Positions 8,037 to 15,705 of a stretch of 54,680 bases of DNA are shown here, one piece after another (the stretch's first letter is position 1; the number at the start of each line of letters is the position of its first letter). The notes beneath the pieces were generated by a model. That model did no database searches and was not told where the DNA came from. It worked only from the letters and a program-made list of their open reading frames with translations. Source of the DNA: Siccirubricoccus soli (GTDB lineage: Bacteria; Pseudomonadota; Alphaproteobacteria; Acetobacterales; Acetobacteraceae); assembly GCF_024178315.1 (NCBI RefSeq), contig NZ_JAMZIK010000136.1, forward strand, positions 1-54,680, written 5' to 3'. A program made the position numbers and the translations under genes.

Positions 8037-8258
8037 TCAGCCCGCCCCGTCCCCCTCCAGCGGTTCCGCCAGCACCTGTTCCAGCGCGCGCAGGATCTCG
8101 CTGTCCGGCCAAAGCCCGGGCTGCAGGAGCTGCGGCAGCTGGGTGCGCAGGGCGTCCAGGGCCGCGTCCGGATCCCTGGCCCGCAGGGCCAGAAGCCTCA
8201 CCGCCCCGCGCAGCGCCTCGACCAGCTCCGGGTCGGCGGGGTCATCACGGAACGGCAT
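8037..8258 (-). CDS. Small hypothetical protein, 73 aa
   Basis: It starts MPFRDDPADPELVEALRGAV and continues as a mostly helical, leucine- and alanine-rich chain ending in an acidic/glycine tail. It has no signal peptide, metal motif or known domain that I recognise. ATG 8258 has no strong ribosome-binding site; a TTG at 8285 in the same frame is an alternative. Its 5' end faces a LexA-like box at 8363-8377, about 105 bases away. Confidence 0.45.
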   Translation of the reverse strand: MPFRDDPADPELVEALRGAVRLLALRARDPDAALDALRTQLPQLLQPGLWPDSEILRALEQVLAEPLEGDGAG

Positions 8259-8362
8259 GGGCGGAAGGTGCCACGGTCGTTGCAACGATGTCCATCACCT
8301 CGGCCGTGCCCTGGACGGGAAGTGAACCGAAGCGGCTGCGTGAAGCCAATGCCATGCGCCCG

Positions 8363-8377
8363 GAACATAGGGCGAAC
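8363..8377. promoter_or_regulatory. LexA-like box GAAC-N7-GAAC
   Basis: GAAC-ATAGGGC-GAAC is a perfect match to the alphaproteobacterial SOS operator (GTTC-N7-GTTC read on the other strand). It lies in a relatively AT-rich intergenic region between two divergent small genes starting at 8258 (-) and 8518 (+). By base composition I expect less than one such match in the whole window by chance, so it is suggestive, not proven. Confidence 0.4.
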
Positions 8378-8517
8378 TCATTCTGTTCTCGTGTCATTAC
8401 TCCGTTAAACCGACTCGACGGCGCCCGGATGCGGGATTTCATGGTTGTGATGCGGCGCGGCCCATGGATTCCTTGGCGTGTCGACCCCCCCGGCCCTGCA
8501 ACCCTGAGGTGATATCC

Positions 8518-8772
8518 ATGTCGCGGCGCAGCCGGCCCGCCCCTGACCGGAAGGAACAGGCCTCGCTCTGGCCCGATGCCGAAGTGACGGCTGCCTTCAG
8601 CCTGCTCAACCGCCGCCGCAGCCTGATCCGCCGGCTGGACCATCTGGTGGAGGATGCGGCGAACGAGCAGTTCCATGAGGCGACCGTGGTGTTGCGCGAC
8701 GCGCTGGAGCGGCTGCGCCTCGCCCTGCTGAAGGACACGCTGATGCTGCAGGAGGAGGACCCGGCGCACTGA
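8518..8772 (+). CDS. Small hypothetical protein, 84 aa
   Basis: ATG 8518 is preceded by TGAGGTGAT, a good ribosome-binding site. The protein is basic at the start ([14 protein letters not shown]), then helical and charged ([18 protein letters not shown]..., [19 protein letters not shown]), ending acidic. The heptad-like leucines suggest a coiled coil or a helical hairpin. I do not recognise a family. It is encoded between a LexA-like box and rpmJ. Confidence 0.6.
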   Translation: MSRRSRPAPDRKEQASLWPDAEVTAAFSLLNRRRSLIRRLDHLVEDAANEQFHEATVVLRDALERLRLALLKDTLMLQEEDPAH

Positions 8773-8785
8773 GCCCGCCGCGCGG

Positions 8786-8813
8786 TTGACAGCGCCGCCC
8801 GCCGCCCTTAAAC
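8786..8813 (+). promoter_or_regulatory. Probable promoter of rpmJ
   Basis: A perfect TTGACA (8786-8791) is followed after 16 bases by TTAAAC (8808-8813), a weak -10. The start codon of rpmJ lies 27 bases further on. Confidence 0.5.
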
Positions 8814-8839
8814 GCGCCGCCTCTCCTGGATTTGGTCAG

Positions 8840-8965
8840 ATGAAGATCCGCAACAGCCTCAAGACCGCGAAGACGCGCGACAAGAACTGCGTGGTGGTGC
8901 GCCGCCGCGGCCGGCTCTATGTGCTGAACAAGAAGAACCCCCGGCTGAAGGCCCGCCAGGGCTGA
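8840..8965 (+). CDS. rpmJ: 50S ribosomal protein L36 (bL36)
   Basis: The 41-codon gene encodes [17 protein letters not shown]...KARQG. It carries the alphaproteobacterial L36 signature [23 protein letters not shown]-like tail (described in part). Only one cysteine is present and the Zn-ribbon set C-x2-C-x12-C-x4-H is missing, so this is the zinc-independent (C-minus) form. It is monocistronic, with its own promoter and a hairpin terminator. Confidence 0.95.
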   Translation: MKIRNSLKTAKTRDKNCVVVRRRGRLYVLNKKNPRLKARQG

Positions 8966-8970
8966 ATTGC

Positions 8971-8992
8971 CGCCGGGCGATGCCGCCCGGCG
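8971..8992 (+). terminator. rpmJ terminator hairpin
   Basis: CGCCGGGCG (8971-8979) pairs with CGCCCGGCG (8984-8992) around an ATGC loop, six bases after the stop codon. Confidence 0.7.
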
Positions 8993-9199
8993 CCCGAGGT
9001 TCCGTGCCGCCGCCGGCCCCGCCGCGGCGGCTTTCCATGTTCGGCACTCCGCTGGCACCCTGAATGCCCCGGTGCCGCCTTCGCGCCCCGCGCGGAAGGC
9101 GCCGCGCCGGCTTGGTGTCGGCTGCCCCTCCCGTGCGATTCCGCTTGAGCGGGCGCCACCGCCCGGCCCAGGCTGCGGCACCGCCAGGGAGGTCCGCGC

Positions 9200-9631
9200 A
9201 TGTGCTCATCGCCTGCCGATCCCACGCCCGTCCAGCGCGTCACCGAGCTCTACGACCGCTACGCCGCCGGCGACCGCGACTGCGTGCTCGATGCCCTTGC
9301 CGAGGATGTCGTCTGGACCTCCCATGGCGGCGAGCTGCTGCCCTGGAGCGGCCGCCATGAGGGCCGCGCCGGCGTCGAGGCCTATTTCCGCCAGCTCGAC
9401 GCCGAGCTGAAGGTCACCTTCTACCGCTGCGAGCGGATCATCGCGCAGGGCGGGTGGGTCGCCGTCCAGGCCAGCGTCCGCACCAGCTTCCGCGGCGGGC
9501 CGGAACAGGCCTTCGCCAAGGTCGATCTGCTCCGCCTCGACGGCGACCGCCTCGCCGAATTCCACGAATACTACGATTCCGCCTCGCTCACCCGCTGCGT
9601 ACTGGAGGCGCGGGCGGCGCCGGGCGGCTGA
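9200..9631 (+). CDS. SnoaL-like / NTF2-fold protein
   Basis: The 143-aa protein has the usual SnoaL-like order: an N-terminal helix VTELYDRYAAGD, the strand segment AEDVVWTSHGG, a mid helix GVEAYFRQLD, and C-terminal strands ending EFHEYYDSASL. Such alpha+beta barrels act as small isomerases, hydrolases or ligand binders; the substrate cannot be inferred. The start is supported by GGGAGG. It is convergent with the secreted protein gene that follows, with a shared terminator. Confidence 0.75.
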   Translation: MCSSPADPTPVQRVTELYDRYAAGDRDCVLDALAEDVVWTSHGGELLPWSGRHEGRAGVEAYFRQLDAELKVTFYRCERIIAQGGWVAVQASVRTSFRGGPEQAFAKVDLLRLDGDRLAEFHEYYDSASLTRCVLEARAAPGG

Positions 9632-9641
9632 TCCCGCCCGG
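9620..9641. terminator. Bidirectional hairpin between convergent genes
   Basis: CCGGGCGG (9620-9627) pairs with CCGCCCGG (9634-9641) and overlaps the stop codon of the SnoaL-like gene. The opposite gene stops at 9645. Confidence 0.6.
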
Positions 9642-9644
9642 GGG

Positions 9645-10016
9645 TCACTCGGGCGTCAGGGTCTCCTGGCCGACGCCGCCGCCGGTGGTCCAGCTGCCGC
9701 GCAGCTTGCCATCCGCCTCCACCTGATAGGCGGCGACGCCGGGCCGGCCCTCCGCGGCGAAGCCGATGCAGAGCACCCCGCCCTCGATGATGCCGAGCCC
9801 GGCGAGGCGGACATTGCCCACCTGCCAGACCGCGATCCAGGCGCCACCCGGGCCGGCCTGCAAGGCGAACTGCCCAGTATAAGGCGCGCCATCCGGGTTG
9901 TTGCCCTCCACGGCGTAGCGGCCTTCGCGGATCTGCGCCGCGGCCGGCGCGACGAGCGCGCCCCAGAGGAGCAGGGCGAGCAGGGCCGGCAGGGCAAGGC
10001 GAAGCAAGGGACGCAC
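9645..10016 (-). CDS. Small secreted protein of unknown function
   Basis: The 123-aa protein starts at GTG 10016, chosen because GAGGAGAG precedes it and because it yields a clean Sec signal peptide: RPLLRLALPALLALLL core, cleavage after APAAA about residue 29. The mature part (about 95 aa) begins QIREGRYAVEGNNPDG and is rich in Gly and beta-type strands (YTGQFALQ, AAYQVEADGKLRGSW), suggesting a small beta-barrel-like periplasmic protein. I do not recognise the family. Confidence 0.7.
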   Translation of the reverse strand: MRPLLRLALPALLALLLWGALVAPAAAQIREGRYAVEGNNPDGAPYTGQFALQAGPGGAWIAVWQVGNVRLAGLGIIEGGVLCIGFAAEGRPGVAAYQVEADGKLRGSWTTGGGVGQETLTPE

Positions 10017-10179
10017 GGGAACTCTCCTCGGCGCGCCGCCGCCGGGGCTGGCGGCGTGGCACGTCATAATGATGGCAAGGGCGGCGGAGAGTGGCGGCGG
10101 CGGGCGCATCCGGCAAGCCGCTTGTCCGCCGCCCGCCGCCGGCCCATCTTCCCGGCCCGAGGTGAAACGGAGCGCGCGC

Positions 10180-11625
10180 ATGATCCGGCTGCCAGATCCG
10201 AAGCCCGAAGTGCTCGCCCGGCGGGAGGCAATCCTGGCCGGCCTCCGCGCCATCCTGCCCGAGGGCGGGGTGATCAGCGAGCCGCTCCGGCTGAAGCCCT
10301 ACGAGACGGACGGGCTCTCCGCCTATCGCCAGCCGCCGCTGGCCGTGGTGCTGCCGACCAGCACCGAGGAGGTGGCGGCGGTGCTGCGCCTCTGCCAGGC
10401 GGAGGGGGTGCGGGTGGTGCCGCGCGGCGCCGGCACCTCCCTCTCCGGCGGCGCGCTGCCGCTGGCGGATGCCGTCGTCATCGGCCTGATGCGCATGAAC
10501 CGCATCCTGGAGGTGGATTACGCCAACCGCCTGGCGGTGGTGGAGGCCGGCGTCACCAATCTCGGCATCACCAACCATGTCTCGGCGGATGGCTTCTTCT
10601 ACGCGCCGGATCCGTCCAGCCAGCTCGCCTGCATGATCGGCGGCAATGTCGGGATGAATTCCGGCGGCGCGCATTGCCTGAAATACGGCGTCACCGCGAA
10701 CAATCTGCTCGGGGTGAAGCTCGTCACCATGGCGGGGGAAGTGGTGGAGATCGGCGGGCGGCACCTGGATGCGGCCGGCTATGACTGGCTCGGCCTGATC
10801 ACCGGCAGCGAGGGACAGCTCGGCATCGTCACGGAAGTCACGGTGCGCATCCTGCGCAGCCCGGAAGGCCAGCGCGCTATGCTGGCGGCCTTCCGCGGCA
10901 CGGAGATCGCCGGCCAGGCGGTGGATGCCATCATCGGCAGCGGCATCATCCCCGTGGCGCTGGAGTTCATGGACCGGCCCTGCATCCATGCCTGCGAGGC
11001 CTTCGCCCATGCCGGCTATCCGCTGGATGCCGAGGCGATGCTGATCATCGAGGTGGAGGGCAGCGTGGCGGAGCAGGACATGCTGCTCGGCAAGCTGAAG
11101 GAGATCTGCAACCGCTTCGACCCGATCAGCCTGAAGGTGGCGCAGACGGCGGAGGAGTCGCTGGCCATCTGGAAGGGACGCAAGGGGGCCTTCGGGGCGG
11201 TCGGCCGCATCTCCCCCGACTATCTCTGCATGGACGGCACCATCCCGACCGGGGAGCTGCCCTTCGTGCTGAAGCGCATCGGCGAGATGAGCGCGCAATA
11301 CGGGCTGCAGGTGGCCAATGTGTTCCATGCCGGCGACGGCAATCTGCACCCGCTCATCATGTTCGACGCCAATGACCCGGCGAGCTTCCACAAGGCGGAG
11401 AGCTTCGGCGCGGACATATTGAAGCTCTGCGTCGAGGTGGGGGGCTGCCTGACCGGCGAACATGGCGTGGGCGTGGAGAAGCGGGATTTGATGGGCGTGC
11501 AATTCACCGAGGCCGAGCTGGCGCAGCAGCGGGCGATCAAATCCGCCTTCGATCCCGCCTGGCTGCTGAACCCGGCCAAGGTCTTCCCGCTGGACGGCAA
11601 CCCCGCCCTGCAGCGCGCGGCATGA
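10180..11625 (+). CDS. glcD: Glycolate oxidase subunit GlcD (FAD-linked oxidase)
   Basis: The 481-aa protein is close to E. coli GlcD (499 aa). The FAD-binding PCMH domain carries RGAGTSLSGGALP (about residue 82) and GGNVGMNSGGAH; the C-terminal cap ends with FHAGDGNLHP and GEHGVGVEKR, the active-site and metal motifs of the D-lactate/glycolate family. ATG 10180 gives the normal N-terminus; the frame is open further upstream without a plausible site. It oxidises glycolate (or D-lactate) to the 2-oxo acid, passing electrons on to an Fe-S partner. It overlaps glcE by ATGA. Confidence 0.9.
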   Translation: MIRLPDPKPEVLARREAILAGLRAILPEGGVISEPLRLKPYETDGLSAYRQPPLAVVLPTSTEEVAAVLRLCQAEGVRVVPRGAGTSLSGGALPLADAVVIGLMRMNRILEVDYANRLAVVEAGVTNLGITNHVSADGFFYAPDPSSQLACMIGGNVGMNSGGAHCLKYGVTANNLLGVKLVTMAGEVVEIGGRHLDAAGYDWLGLITGSEGQLGIVTEVTVRILRSPEGQRAMLAAFRGTEIAGQAVDAIIGSGIIPVALEFMDRPCIHACEAFAHAGYPLDAEAMLIIEVEGSVAEQDMLLGKLKEICNRFDPISLKVAQTAEESLAIWKGRKGAFGAVGRISPDYLCMDGTIPTGELPFVLKRIGEMSAQYGLQVANVFHAGDGNLHPLIMFDANDPASFHKAESFGADILKLCVEVGGCLTGEHGVGVEKRDLMGVQFTEAELAQQRAIKSAFDPAWLLNPAKVFPLDGNPALQRAA

Positions 11626-12806
11626 GCGATTCGGTGCTGGCGCCGGCGGATGAGGCGGAGCTGGCCGCTTCGGTGGCGGCTGCTGCCGCTGCCGGCACGC
11701 CCCTGGCGATCGAGGGGGCCGGGACCAAGCGGGGCCTGCTGCGGCCGGTGCAGGCGGCGCGGACGCTCTCCCTGCGCGGGCTGTCCGGCATCACCCTCTA
11801 CAAGCCGCAGGAGCTGATCCTCTCCGCCCGCGCCGGCACGCCCCTGCCGGAGATCGAGGCGGCGCTGGCCGAGCATGGCCAGCATCTGATCGCCGAGCCA
11901 CCCTCGCTGACGGCGCTGTTCGGGACGGAAGGGCCGCCGACCCTTGGCGGGCTGGTGGCAACCAACCTCTCCGGGCCGCGGCGCATCTCGGGCGGCGCGA
12001 TGCGCGACCATGTCATGGGCATCCGCGCGGTGAACGGGAAGGGCGAGGTGTTCCGCAGCGGCGGGCGGGTGCTGAAGAACGTCACCGGCCTCGATCTCTG
12101 CAAGCTGCTGACCGGGGCGCATGGCACCCTCGGCGTGCTGACCGAGATCACGCTGAAGGTGCTGCCGGGGCCGGAGGCGACGGGCACGGTGGCGGTTGCC
12201 GTGGCCGATCTGGCGCAGGGGGTGCAGGTGCTCTCGGCGGGCTTGGGCAGCCCCTATGGCGTCTCCGCCGCCGCGCTGCTGCCGGCGGGCGGTGGCGGGC
12301 TGGCCGGGATGCAGGCGGTGCTGCGGCTGGAGGATTTTGCGGAGTCCGTCGCCTATCGCGGCGCGCGGCTGCGGGCGGAGCTGGCGGGGTTCGGCGCCGT
12401 GCAGTGGCTGGAGGGGGCGGCGAGCCGCGCCCTCTGGGATGCGGTGCGGGAGGCGGCGCCGCTCGGCGCCGAGCCAGGGGAGGCGGTGTGGCGCGTCTCC
12501 GTGGCGCCGGGGGAGGGGCCGGGGGTGGTCGCTGCCGCCGGCTGCCCGAAGGCCTTGCTGGATTGGGGGGGCGGGCTGGTCTGGCTGGCCGGGCCGGCGA
12601 CCGAGGCGCGGCATGCGGCGGTGATGGCGGCCGCGGCGGCGGCGGGCGGCAGCTTCACCCTGTTCCGCGCGCCGGAGGCGCTGCGCGCCGCCGTCGCCGT
12701 GCTACCGGCGGAGCCGCCGGCGCTGGCGGCCATCGGTGCCCGGGTGAAGGCGGTGATGGACCCGGCGGGCATCCTCAACCCGGGGCGGATGCGGGCGGGG
12801 CTGTAG
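11622..12806 (+). CDS. glcE: Glycolate oxidase subunit GlcE
   Basis: The 394-aa FAD-binding subunit is coupled to glcD by a 4-base ATGA overlap. It has the PCMH signature EGAGTKRG, GGLVATNLSGPRRISGGAMRDHVMG and the GGRVLKNVTGLDLCKLLTGAHGTLG region (quoted in part), and ends with the family tail PAGILNPGRM. E. coli GlcE is 350 aa; the alphaproteobacterial version is longer. The Fe-S subunit gene glcF normally follows, but here an EAL-domain gene does, so GlcF must be encoded elsewhere or the pair uses another Fe-S protein. Confidence 0.88.
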   Translation: MSDSVLAPADEAELAASVAAAAAAGTPLAIEGAGTKRGLLRPVQAARTLSLRGLSGITLYKPQELILSARAGTPLPEIEAALAEHGQHLIAEPPSLTALFGTEGPPTLGGLVATNLSGPRRISGGAMRDHVMGIRAVNGKGEVFRSGGRVLKNVTGLDLCKLLTGAHGTLGVLTEITLKVLPGPEATGTVAVAVADLAQGVQVLSAGLGSPYGVSAAALLPAGGGGLAGMQAVLRLEDFAESVAYRGARLRAELAGFGAVQWLEGAASRALWDAVREAAPLGAEPGEAVWRVSVAPGEGPGVVAAAGCPKALLDWGGGLVWLAGPATEARHAAVMAAAAAAGGSFTLFRAPEALRAAVAVLPAEPPALAAIGARVKAVMDPAGILNPGRMRAGL

Positions 12807-12940
12807 GGCGTTCCGCGGCGACGCTGCGCGTCCTCGCGGCAGGCGGGCTTGCCCGGCTTGGCGCGAGGCGCCGGGGCCTGCGATGTGGCAAGGGGCCGGG
12901 CGCGGGAGCCCCCTCCGCCTCCGATACCTCCCTGTTTCCC

Positions 12941-12955
12941 GTTCACGGCCGGTTC
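12941..12955. promoter_or_regulatory. LexA-like box GTTC-N7-GTTC
   Basis: GTTC-ACGGCCG-GTTC is a perfect spacing match to the alphaproteobacterial LexA operator, 49 bases before the start codon of the EAL gene. The wider context is a direct repeat of GTTCAC. The site is GC-rich in its spacer, unlike many known boxes, so caution applies. Confidence 0.35.
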
Positions 12956-13004
12956 ACCCGGCCCGTGCCATGCTGCCCTTGGGCGACAGAGGTCCTGCAG
13001 CGGG

Positions 13005-14588
13005 ATGGAGAGCGAGGAGGGCGAGCCGCCGCACCGGCCGAGGCCGGTGACCGACCGGGAGCGGTTCCTGACCTTCGCCCTGGCCGCGGCGGAAATGCTG
13101 CTGGAAGTCTCCTCGGCGGGCCGCATCCTCTTCGCCGCAGGAGCCTTCCAGAGCCGGCTCGGCCGTTCCCCGGACTCCCTGGTGGGGGCGCATGTGCGGG
13201 AGGTGCTGGCCCTGCCGGACCACGCCGCCTTCGAGATCGCCTTCAACATCCTGCTGAGCCGGGACCGGCTGCCGCCCACCCTGTTCCACCTGGCCAATGC
13301 CGGCGCCACCGCCATGGCCTGCAGCGGGCTGCGGCTGCTGGGGCGGGATGCGGACCGGCTCTGCCTGACCTTCGCTGCCCTGCCCCTGGCCGGGGCGGCA
13401 GAGGGGCCGCGCATCGGTGGCCCGGCCCCGCTGCGCGACGCGGCCAATGCCCTGGCGCGGGGGGTGGCGCCGGCCGGCACGCTCGGCCTGCTGGAGATCC
13501 ATGCGCCGGAGGGCAGCCTGGCGCCGGATGGCGAACTGACCCGGCTGGTGCGGGAGGAGCTGGCGACGAGCATCGCCCCGGACAGCCTGGCGGGGGAGCT
13601 GGCGGCGGGGCGCTTCGGCGTGATCTCCCGCACCCGGGCGGACCTTGCCGCGGTGGGGGCGAAGATCGAGGCGCTGGCCCGGGCCTCCGGCCTCGCGGCC
13701 TCCGTCGCCACCGAGGCCCTGGCGCTGGACGATGCCAGCCTGACGCCGATGCAGATGACGCGGGCGCTGCGCTACGCGCTCTCCGTCTTCGGCCGGGGTG
13801 GGGCGGCGGCGCTGGCGGAGGCCGGGTTCGATGGCGGGCTGGCCGGTTTCGTCGCCGGCGCCTGCGCCCGCACCGTGCGGCTGCGCCAGGCGATCGCGGA
13901 GCGGAAATTCCGCCTGGCCTTCCAGCCCATCGTGCGGCTGGCGGATCGCCGCCCGCATCACTACGAGGCGCTGCTGCGGCCCGAGGCCGATATCGAGGCG
14001 CCGCTCGTCATGGCGCAGGATTTCGTCATCTTCGCCGAGGCGCTGGGCCTTTCCGAGGAGCTGGACTGGGCGGTGCTGCTGGCGGTGTGCAGCGCCGCGC
14101 GGCGTTCCGGCGGGCCGCGCATCGCCGCCAACCTCTCCGGCCTCTCGCTGCAGAGCCCGGGCTTCCGCGCGGCGCTGGTGAAGCTGCTGGAGAGCGAGCC
14201 GCTGCTGGCCCGCCGCCTGCTGTTCGAGATCACCGAGACCGCCGAGATCGAGGAGGAGGCGGAGGCGGTGCGGACGGTGGAGGCGCTGCGCGGCCTGGGC
14301 GTGCCGCTCTGCATCGACGATTTCGGCGCGGGCGCCGCGGCCTTCCGCTACCTGCGGACGCTGCGGGTGGATTACGTGAAGATCGACGGTCTCTATGTGC
14401 AGAACGCCATGCGCAGCCCGGTGGACCGCGGCATCGTCGCTTCCATGGTGGACCTGGCACGGACGGTCGGGGCCCAGGTGGTGGCGGAGTGGGTGGAGAC
14501 CGAGGCGGAAGCCGCGCTGATGCAGGAGCTGGGCGTGGAGTTCGGCCAGGGCTGGCTGTTCGGCCGGCCGGGGCCGCTGCCGGGCTGA
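13005..14588 (+). CDS. PAS / degenerate GGDEF / EAL protein (probable c-di-GMP phosphodiesterase)
   Basis: The protein is 527 aa. Residues about 25-130 resemble a PAS domain (ILFAAGAFQSRLGRSPDSLV). Residues about 165-275 look like a GGDEF fold whose signature is lost (AAGRF in place of GGDEF), so no cyclase activity is expected. The C-terminal EAL domain keeps the key residues: EALLR (Glu321), NLSG, FEITETA, IDDFGAG (Asp438, Asp439), VKIDG and AEWVETEAE. It should hydrolyse c-di-GMP under PAS control. It is cytoplasmic, with no membrane segment. ATG 13005 has only a weak ribosome-binding site. Confidence 0.85.
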   Translation: MESEEGEPPHRPRPVTDRERFLTFALAAAEMLLEVSSAGRILFAAGAFQSRLGRSPDSLVGAHVREVLALPDHAAFEIAFNILLSRDRLPPTLFHLANAGATAMACSGLRLLGRDADRLCLTFAALPLAGAAEGPRIGGPAPLRDAANALARGVAPAGTLGLLEIHAPEGSLAPDGELTRLVREELATSIAPDSLAGELAAGRFGVISRTRADLAAVGAKIEALARASGLAASVATEALALDDASLTPMQMTRALRYALSVFGRGGAAALAEAGFDGGLAGFVAGACARTVRLRQAIAERKFRLAFQPIVRLADRRPHHYEALLRPEADIEAPLVMAQDFVIFAEALGLSEELDWAVLLAVCSAARRSGGPRIAANLSGLSLQSPGFRAALVKLLESEPLLARRLLFEITETAEIEEEAEAVRTVEALRGLGVPLCIDDFGAGAAAFRYLRTLRVDYVKIDGLYVQNAMRSPVDRGIVASMVDLARTVGAQVVAEWVETEAEAALMQELGVEFGQGWLFGRPGPLPG

Positions 14589-14735
14589 GGCGCGGGCCGG
14601 GCCGCCGGGGCAAGGCGGATGGACCAGGAGGCGCCTGGGCCAGAGCAGGCGACCGGGGCACGGGCAGGGGGCGGCGACGGCTTGACCCGGGCCGGGGCGG
14701 CGGCCTCTCCTCTCCCCTCCGAAGGGAGCCCGTCC

Positions 14736-15605
14736 ATGAGCGACAAGAGCTGCAAGCCGCCGGATCCGGCCACGCGAATCCCGGCCTTCCGCCTGCCGCC
14801 CGGGGCCTGCGATGCGCATTGCCATGTCTTCGGCCCGGCCGACCGCTACCCCTATGCGCCGGACCGCGCCTATACGCCGCCGGATGCGCCGGTGGCTGAG
14901 CTGCGCCGGGTGCATCGCACCATCGGGGTGGAGCGGGCCGTCATCGTCCAGGCGAGCTGCCACGGGACGGACAATACCGCCATGCTGGATGCCATCGCCG
15001 AAAGCGGCGGGGCGTATCGCGGCGTCGCCATCCTGGATGGCAGCGTCACCGACGCGGAGCTGGCGCGGCTGCATGCCGGCGGCATCCGCGGCGTGCGGTT
15101 CAACTTCGTCCGGCATCTCGGCGGGACGCCGGACCTTGCGGTGTTCGACGCGGTGCTCGGGCGGATCGAGCGGCTCGGCTGGCATGTGGTGCTGCATCTG
15201 GATGCCGAGGACATCATCGCGCATGCGCCGCGCATCGAAAGGCTGCGGGTGCCCTTCGTCATCGACCATATGGGGCGGGTGAAGGCGAAGGGCGGGCTGG
15301 ACCAGGCGCCCTTCCGGCAATTGCTGCGGCTGATGGAGAACCCGCTGGCCTGGGTGAAGGTGTGCGGGGCGGAACGCGTCTCCTCCATCGGTGCGCCCTT
15401 CCGCGATGCCGTGCCCTTCGCCGCGGCGCTGATCGAGACGGCGCCCGATCGCGTTTTGTGGGGAACTGACTGGCCGCACCCGAATATCAGCGGCGACATG
15501 CCGAATGACGGCGAGCTGGTGGACCTGTTCGCGCTGTTCACCGCGGATGCGGGGCTGCGGCGGCAGGTGCTGGTGGAGAATCCGACGCGGCTCTACTGGG
15601 GGTGA
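14736..15605 (+). CDS. ligI: 2-pyrone-4,6-dicarboxylate lactonase (LigI-like amidohydrolase)
   Basis: The 289-aa amidohydrolase-superfamily protein is about the length of LigI (293 aa). It matches LigI blocks: DAHCHVFGPADRYP, VIVQASCHGTDN, GIRGVRFNFVRHLGG, VIDHMGR and VLWGTDWPHPN. LigI is the metal-free member of the superfamily and opens 2-pyrone-4,6-dicarboxylate to 4-oxalomesaconate in protocatechuate/gallate meta-cleavage. AAGGGAG precedes the ATG. None of the other lig/4,5-cleavage genes is adjacent, so the real substrate may be a related lactone. Confidence 0.82.
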   Translation: MSDKSCKPPDPATRIPAFRLPPGACDAHCHVFGPADRYPYAPDRAYTPPDAPVAELRRVHRTIGVERAVIVQASCHGTDNTAMLDAIAESGGAYRGVAILDGSVTDAELARLHAGGIRGVRFNFVRHLGGTPDLAVFDAVLGRIERLGWHVVLHLDAEDIIAHAPRIERLRVPFVIDHMGRVKAKGGLDQAPFRQLLRLMENPLAWVKVCGAERVSSIGAPFRDAVPFAAALIETAPDRVLWGTDWPHPNISGDMPNDGELVDLFALFTADAGLRRQVLVENPTRLYWG

Positions 15606-15618
15606 ACTGAACAAGATC

Positions 15619-15665
15619 GGGGGCGCTGCCCCCGAACCCCCGCCGGGGAGGGGACCCCTCCCCGG
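15619..15665. terminator. Tandem hairpins between convergent genes
   Basis: GGGGGC pairs with GCCCCC (15619-15633), and CCGGGGAGGGG with CCCCTCCCCGG (15643-15665). They lie between the stop codons of the lactonase and the hydroxyacid dehydrogenase. Confidence 0.7.
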
Positions 15666-15705
15666 GCCCCGGTCCGGGTTTTGCACCCGACGGTTCCACC
15701 GGAAA

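Noticed and set aside
12404-14899. 831-codon open frame over glcE and the EAL gene
   Set aside because: Its translation is Gly/Arg/Ala low complexity without domains, while the overlapping frames hold recognised families.
12954-15686. 910-codon minus-strand frame
   Set aside because: Pure antisense of the EAL and LigI genes, rich in His/Gln/Arg as expected of a shadow.
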